Positions 53,201-59,200 of a DNA stretch of 64,000 nt are shown here, in pieces. This DNA is from Bolinopsis microptera (Eukaryota; Ctenophora; Tentaculata; Lobata; Bolinopsidae). How positions within the stretch are numbered: position 1 is the stretch's first letter; the number at the start of each line of letters is the position of its first letter. The notes beneath the pieces are model-generated. The model did not search any database. It saw only the letters and a list, made by a program, of their open reading frames with translations, and had not been told where the DNA came from. Made by a program: the position numbers and the translations under genes. The stretch lies in contig NC_087073.1 of assembly GCF_026151205.1 (NCBI RefSeq), positions 14,217,837 through 14,281,836 on the forward strand. Reading direction: 5' to 3'.

Positions 53201-56200
53201 GGGCACGAGGTTGGTGGACATTCGATAACATGTAGAGCCCAGGTTCAAGATTATATTGGTGAATCTGTTTTTATGCCAGTATGATAGGGAAGACTGCTGA
53301 AAAAGGAACTTTAAAAAGAGCTATGTTAAGCAAAAAATCAGCATTACCATGTGCAATGTGCATTACCAGTACTCCAGCATTACCAGTGATCTGGGGGCCA
53401 ATATTTTGGGGCAGTAGGACTGAAAACTTACAAACTTGCTTGCTGAACACAATTAGTAGCGAAACCAGATATTGCTAAATCTAGAGATATTGCTGGAGAT
53501 ATATCTATATCTAACTTCTATAGAAGTTATTAACCTGATTGATGATACTAACGAAGAGCCAATTTAACCCAAGAGTACGAATGCCCTTGTCTCTGAGGCC
53601 CAAAGTCATTGTGATTTGCGGCTCATGATCGATAAGGCCCACTGTCACTCAGGCGTGAGGTTCTGGGGCACATCACCTGAGCTTCAAATGGATCGGAAGT
53701 TTTACTCAACGTTCAATACTGGTTAAAGATGTCCAACTAACCGTTGAAAAGATGTATGTGAGTCAAGAGTTCAAGTAATTATCAAATATTTATCTCGGCC
53801 ACTGCACCCAGTTCCTGACATTTCAGGGTTTGTGACCCCTATTGCCTATGTCAGGTGCTGAAGGATTGTATCAAAACCATACAATAGCATATAAAGCCCT
53901 ATCGATAGCCACAAACCGCATCTTGAAAATTGCAACGTGAAAATTTGCAACAAAAAGACAAAACGAATTACCAAATTTGTATTGGTGTAGCAAAAATTAC
54001 CGATTTTTGCTAATATCTCTACAAATAAGCATTTTAGAGCATATAATGATTCATAAGTCTTATATAAGTATATATGCAGTATCACAGAAGTTTCTACGAC
54101 ATTTATAGTTCGAGATACAAAAATAATCCGGTAATTCAGGCTGCGATGAGCCAAAAAACAGTTTTTCGTGAATATCTTTAAAACCATGCACTTGAGACCT
54201 TATATTGCTTCATAACTTGTATATAAATAAGGCTATTGCGGTTATTTTAAGCCAATATTCAAGTCTCTAAGTCTTTTAGAAGCCGAGATACAAAAATCCC
54301 AAATTTGCGACTGAGGGCAATTTAGAAATTTCGCCCTGTAGGACTGGGACTAGCGATACAAAATTTGCCCCTCGGTGATTTGAGTTACCAATGACCTATT
54401 TAACCCGATTCAGTAGCAAAAAACTCTATGCAGCGAAGTGCACACTCAACCCCTGCCTGCTACTGGAGTAAATCATTTTGTAATGTATATTGGTGATTTA
54501 TTCAATTTTGGTCTGATTTAGCTTAACAATAACTCTCCCAGGTGGATATCTATACATGGAAGCCTCCAACCCCCAGCCAGGATCAAAGACCGTCCTGAAC
54601 AGTCCCTACTTCCACAGCTCTGGTCCCGAATGTACCTTCAGATTCTGGTATCACATGTACGGAGCCAATGTTGACAAGATCGAGCTGGCCATCACTCATG
54701 ACACTGAGAGAGTCTGGAGAAGTCCTTATGATACTCTCTGGAGTATGCAAGGTATGTTCACATTAACCTGGTTTTGTGTTTTCACAAATTCCGTGGTTAC
54801 TGGTTAACATCTACGGGTTTCCTAGTTTGTCCTTGATCTACAATCTTCTTGTCAAACAGCTATCCTAGTAGCTGGCAAAATTCTTTGTAATAATTTTTTT
54901 AAATGTATCAGGAGATCATAATGACACGTGGATGATGGGAGAAGTCAAGATAGGAGCCAGAAAAGAGTTCCGACTCCACTTCATCGGCTACGTAGGAGTA
55001 AGCTATGACGGGGATATCGCTATTGATGACCTTGAGTTCCTGAACTGTGCTGGTTCTGGTCTGATCGGCGATCTGGACTGTGACTTTGAGTTCGGTAACT
55101 GCGGATACGCTCAGCCGTTCTACACAGAGAAGCTGGATTGGATGTGGATGCAGGGGGCTAACAGTGGGTACACTGCTCCGGATACTGACCATAGCACTGA
55201 GTCAACACTGGGTTAGTGTCTTCACACCACCTTTAAACCTTTAGTTAGCCAGCAGTAACGCCCTCAAAACTTCTGAAATTCACCCTTCTTAACTGAAAAC
55301 CATCTACAATAACATTTAAAATAAAATCACGTGACACTCCCCAATACACACAGGACACTACATGTACCTGGAGTCTGGTAACAACAGTGCTGCTACCACT
55401 GCTCTCCTAGAGGGACCCTGGATCACTACTCAAGCTCCTGACTGTACTCTTATCTTCTACTATCACATGAACGGTAAGGTTTAATATTGGATACTATCGG
55501 AGAGGGTCTAATCGAATTGTGATCCTGCTAGAATAGAGATTTGGAGAAAATTTAAGTTGCCAATTCGTATCATTATGGGCATTCGGCAAGCACAAAAACG
55601 TTTGATTTTCCAGGCCAGAATATCGGAGGCCTGAACGTGAAAGTTCGTGAGATTGGAACAAACACCACAAAGACATTATGGACGGTGAATGGTAGTGCTA
55701 ACGCTACTGCTAGCAGCTGGGCTAAAGCTCTTGTTAATGTCGGAGAACGCAGTCTCTTTAGAGTGAGTACATTTTCTATTTCAATTGCTTTGGTGTGTAA
55801 CTTTGGAGATCGAAATTAAAGTGGTACTTCATGCGGTACACTTATACATTTCCCAGTTTTGATGTCAAGTATTTTAATTTGTATTCAATACAGGTTGAGA
55901 TCGAAGGAGTAGCAAATGCTGGTTACTTAGGTGATGTTGCTATTGACGACATCGAATGGAATCCGCGTTGCCAAGCAAAGAAACTCTGTGATGACGATCA
56001 GTACAGCTGCAGAGATCCCAAGTGTATACCTTCTTTCTTGGAATGTAACTTCTACGATGACTGTGCCTCGGGTTCAGACGAACATCACTGTGGTAAGTTT
56101 CTCAATAAATCAAAATAGCTGATTATCGTACTTAAAACCATTGTGTATTCTGTGTAAAATTATCTTTATCCCGGTTACTGCGACAAGTAAAAATGCTCTT

Positions 56201-59200
56201 ATTAGGGAAAGGAGTTTACTCGACGTTTCAATGTAATTACATCGTATTCATGATCTCAAATTATTTATTATATAGTAGTGTTGAAAGTATTAAAACCATT
56301 GTGATCGACCAGATTAAGTGCATTTCTTTGTTTTTCAGTTCACTGATCTTGCCCACCCTCAGGTCATTGTGACTTTGGTAACACTGGTTTCGGTATGTGT
56401 GGCTGGGTTAATGTACCCCAGGAGCACATGAAGTGGTACTTAGAGGACGAATACTACATGCAGGTACTTCTAGCTGGAAAATAAGGAGTATGCTGGCAAT
56501 ATTGAGTCTTCGTGTTTAATATGTATTTCTCTTGTGTGCCCCTGTAGCTGTTCTCAATGTTTTGTTAGAAAATACTCGCCTGACTTGTATCTGAATGTTC
56601 CACCTCTTTAACTGTTCCACCTCAGGTTACAACTATAAACTGGTACTATGGAACTGGGGACGCTATTTTGGAGTCTCCTCTGCTTCACTACTCTAACTCA
56701 ACCTGTCAGATGAAGTTCAAGTACCAAGTCTATCAGGGCACCATCACCGTACGTCATTTAATGCTTCTTTTCTGATGTTCATTTTTATTAACTCATAAGG
56801 CTACACAGTTCCTAGAAATCATTTTCGTCCCTGTAATATATTATATCTTAAATTATTATTTTTCCTTCTATTCGGATAATCTAACCACCCTTTCTATCAG
56901 GCCAACATGCTACTAGAAAACGGTACAACAGTTCTTCTTTCCAAAGTATACTCTACCTACGATCTAGACTGGCACATGGTCACTGTAGATATCGGAGCTC
57001 ATGATGCTTTCAAGATACAATTCATCGGAACTCCTACCTATCTTTACTGGGGAATGACTGCTATTGATGATATAGCCTTCATGAACTGTGATATAGGCAA
57101 GTCTATTTTTAGTATCAGTTTTTAATTTCTAATACAAACTAGGGTTTGAATACTATTTTTATCGGAGATTAGTAACAGCAGAACAGTTTCCATTTTACAT
57201 TGTTTTAAAGAATGCAACGTCCCTTCTAACACCCTCGCCATCATCTACAGGACCAGAGGCACCAGTGAAGATCACCACCTACCCTACGGATGCTAACGTG
57301 CCACCCTATGTTGATGTTATGTTCAACTGCACCGCTACCGGCAATCCACCTCCTAAAATTACCTGGACACAAAACGGACGTAGTCTACCTGATGATCCGA
57401 GGTTAGGGTTCAGTCACCATCTTCAGTTCGGCGGACAGCCTTATTTTAATGTTATTTAGTTAACTGTATAAACTGAACAGTTTGAACTAAGTTTTTTTGA
57501 ATCTTGCATTTGTCTTGTCCTCATTTGATATGCTACTCGGATAATAAAGTTACATTACTGATGGCGTTGTTGTTCCAGGTTCAAGGTATCAGACCAAGGA
57601 TTGTTGATACAGAATGCTGATGTAACTGACAATGCTGTGTACAAGTGCGAGGCTAGCAGTCAAGTCAGTCACGAGTCTGCCAGCGCTACTCTATACGTAG
57701 ATGGTGAGGAGACATTATTGCTTAGATAATTAGTGTTTGGAGCTTTTGTAACATCTGTAGTGAAGTGTGGTTGTTCTTTTTTCTGCTTCGATAAATTTGT
57801 ATCCTAAACTTTATGGTATTCTCAATACTTGAGAGGCTAACCTTACAATTTCTATCAGCAAGCAGCTGTGACTTTGAAGCTGGAACCTGCAACTGGTTGG
57901 ACTGGGTCGGTAACGACGATTTCAACTGGACTATTGGCGCTGGGCCAACTGCTTCGGGCAGCACAGGACCTCCTAACGATCATACCTACGGAACAGGTAC
58001 ACATTTGAATGTTTAACCATCCGATGCCTCACTATTATAGTGCAATCTATGATGAGATGTTTTTCAAAGATATGTCGATGCCATTATTTTAACAGATTAC
58101 CTTCCTCTCAGGAGCTGGTCACTACATCTACACTGAAACCAGCCCGCCGGTAGTTAAGGGTCACCAGGCCATCATTGAGAGTATGTGGTACAATCCTATT
58201 GGCAGAATGATGTATACCAAGTTTACTTTCTGGTATCACATGTACGGTGCTACCACCGGTTCTCTCGAGGTAAACCTGGTTATAATCTTTAGATATTTGG
58301 GTTTTTCCTTTCTTACTTTCTTAGATTGTCTAATTCTGTCATGGGTATTTTTGCATGTTTTTAATCTCTGATGTTTTCAGTTGGTGATGGTAGATCAGAA
58401 TACCAAGACAACAAGTCTGTGGAAAGTTAACGGTAACCAAGGTGACCAATGGCAGCAAGGTTCAGTCGACGTCATGGCGTCTGCTTTCAAGCTGCAGTTT
58501 ATAAGTGTTGCTGGCAACGGTCGTCTAGGTGATATGGCTCTGGACGACTTCCAGTTCTTACCAAAAGTTATGCCATCCTGCCGACACAGCGAGTTTACCT
58601 GTGAAAACAACGGAAACTGCATAAAACCCACCAAAGTGTGCGATTTCCACAGTGACTGTCCTCTCAAATCTGACGAAGTCAGATGCGGTCAGTACAATTT
58701 AACTCTTAACTTATAAGATTTGAATTTTATCAACTCTCAGAATTGAATAGAAATTCGGGAATGTTTATAGTTAATAATAATGTTTTTCTGTTACAGGAAC
58801 ATGTGACTTTGAGCGATGGGTGACCTGTGGTTGGAACCAGGTGGAAGGTGATGACTTTGACTGGATCAGACAGAGAGGAAACACCGCCTCTTATGGAACT
58901 GGACCCGGTGTTGATGCTACCTCCGGAAGTGACCTAGGTACTTAGCGTCCCTCGTTTATTATTATCACAAAGCTATAACACACTCATTTACCTCTATTCG
59001 TGGATATTTTCTAAATATGTACCGGTGTTCACAAAGATATTAACCTGTCTTGTACCTCAGGTCACTACATGTATGTGGAAGCATCGTACCCGCGAGTGAA
59101 GGGAGATGTTACCAAGCTGAGAAGTCCTACTTTCCCAATGTCTGGATACAACTGTCAGATGCAGATAGCTTATCATATGAGAGGGTATCACATTGGTACT

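Noticed and set aside
51972-54187. Frames of 70-110 codons on both strands in the intron
   Set aside because: They lie in the foldback arms and repeat each other; no domain and no transposase motif.
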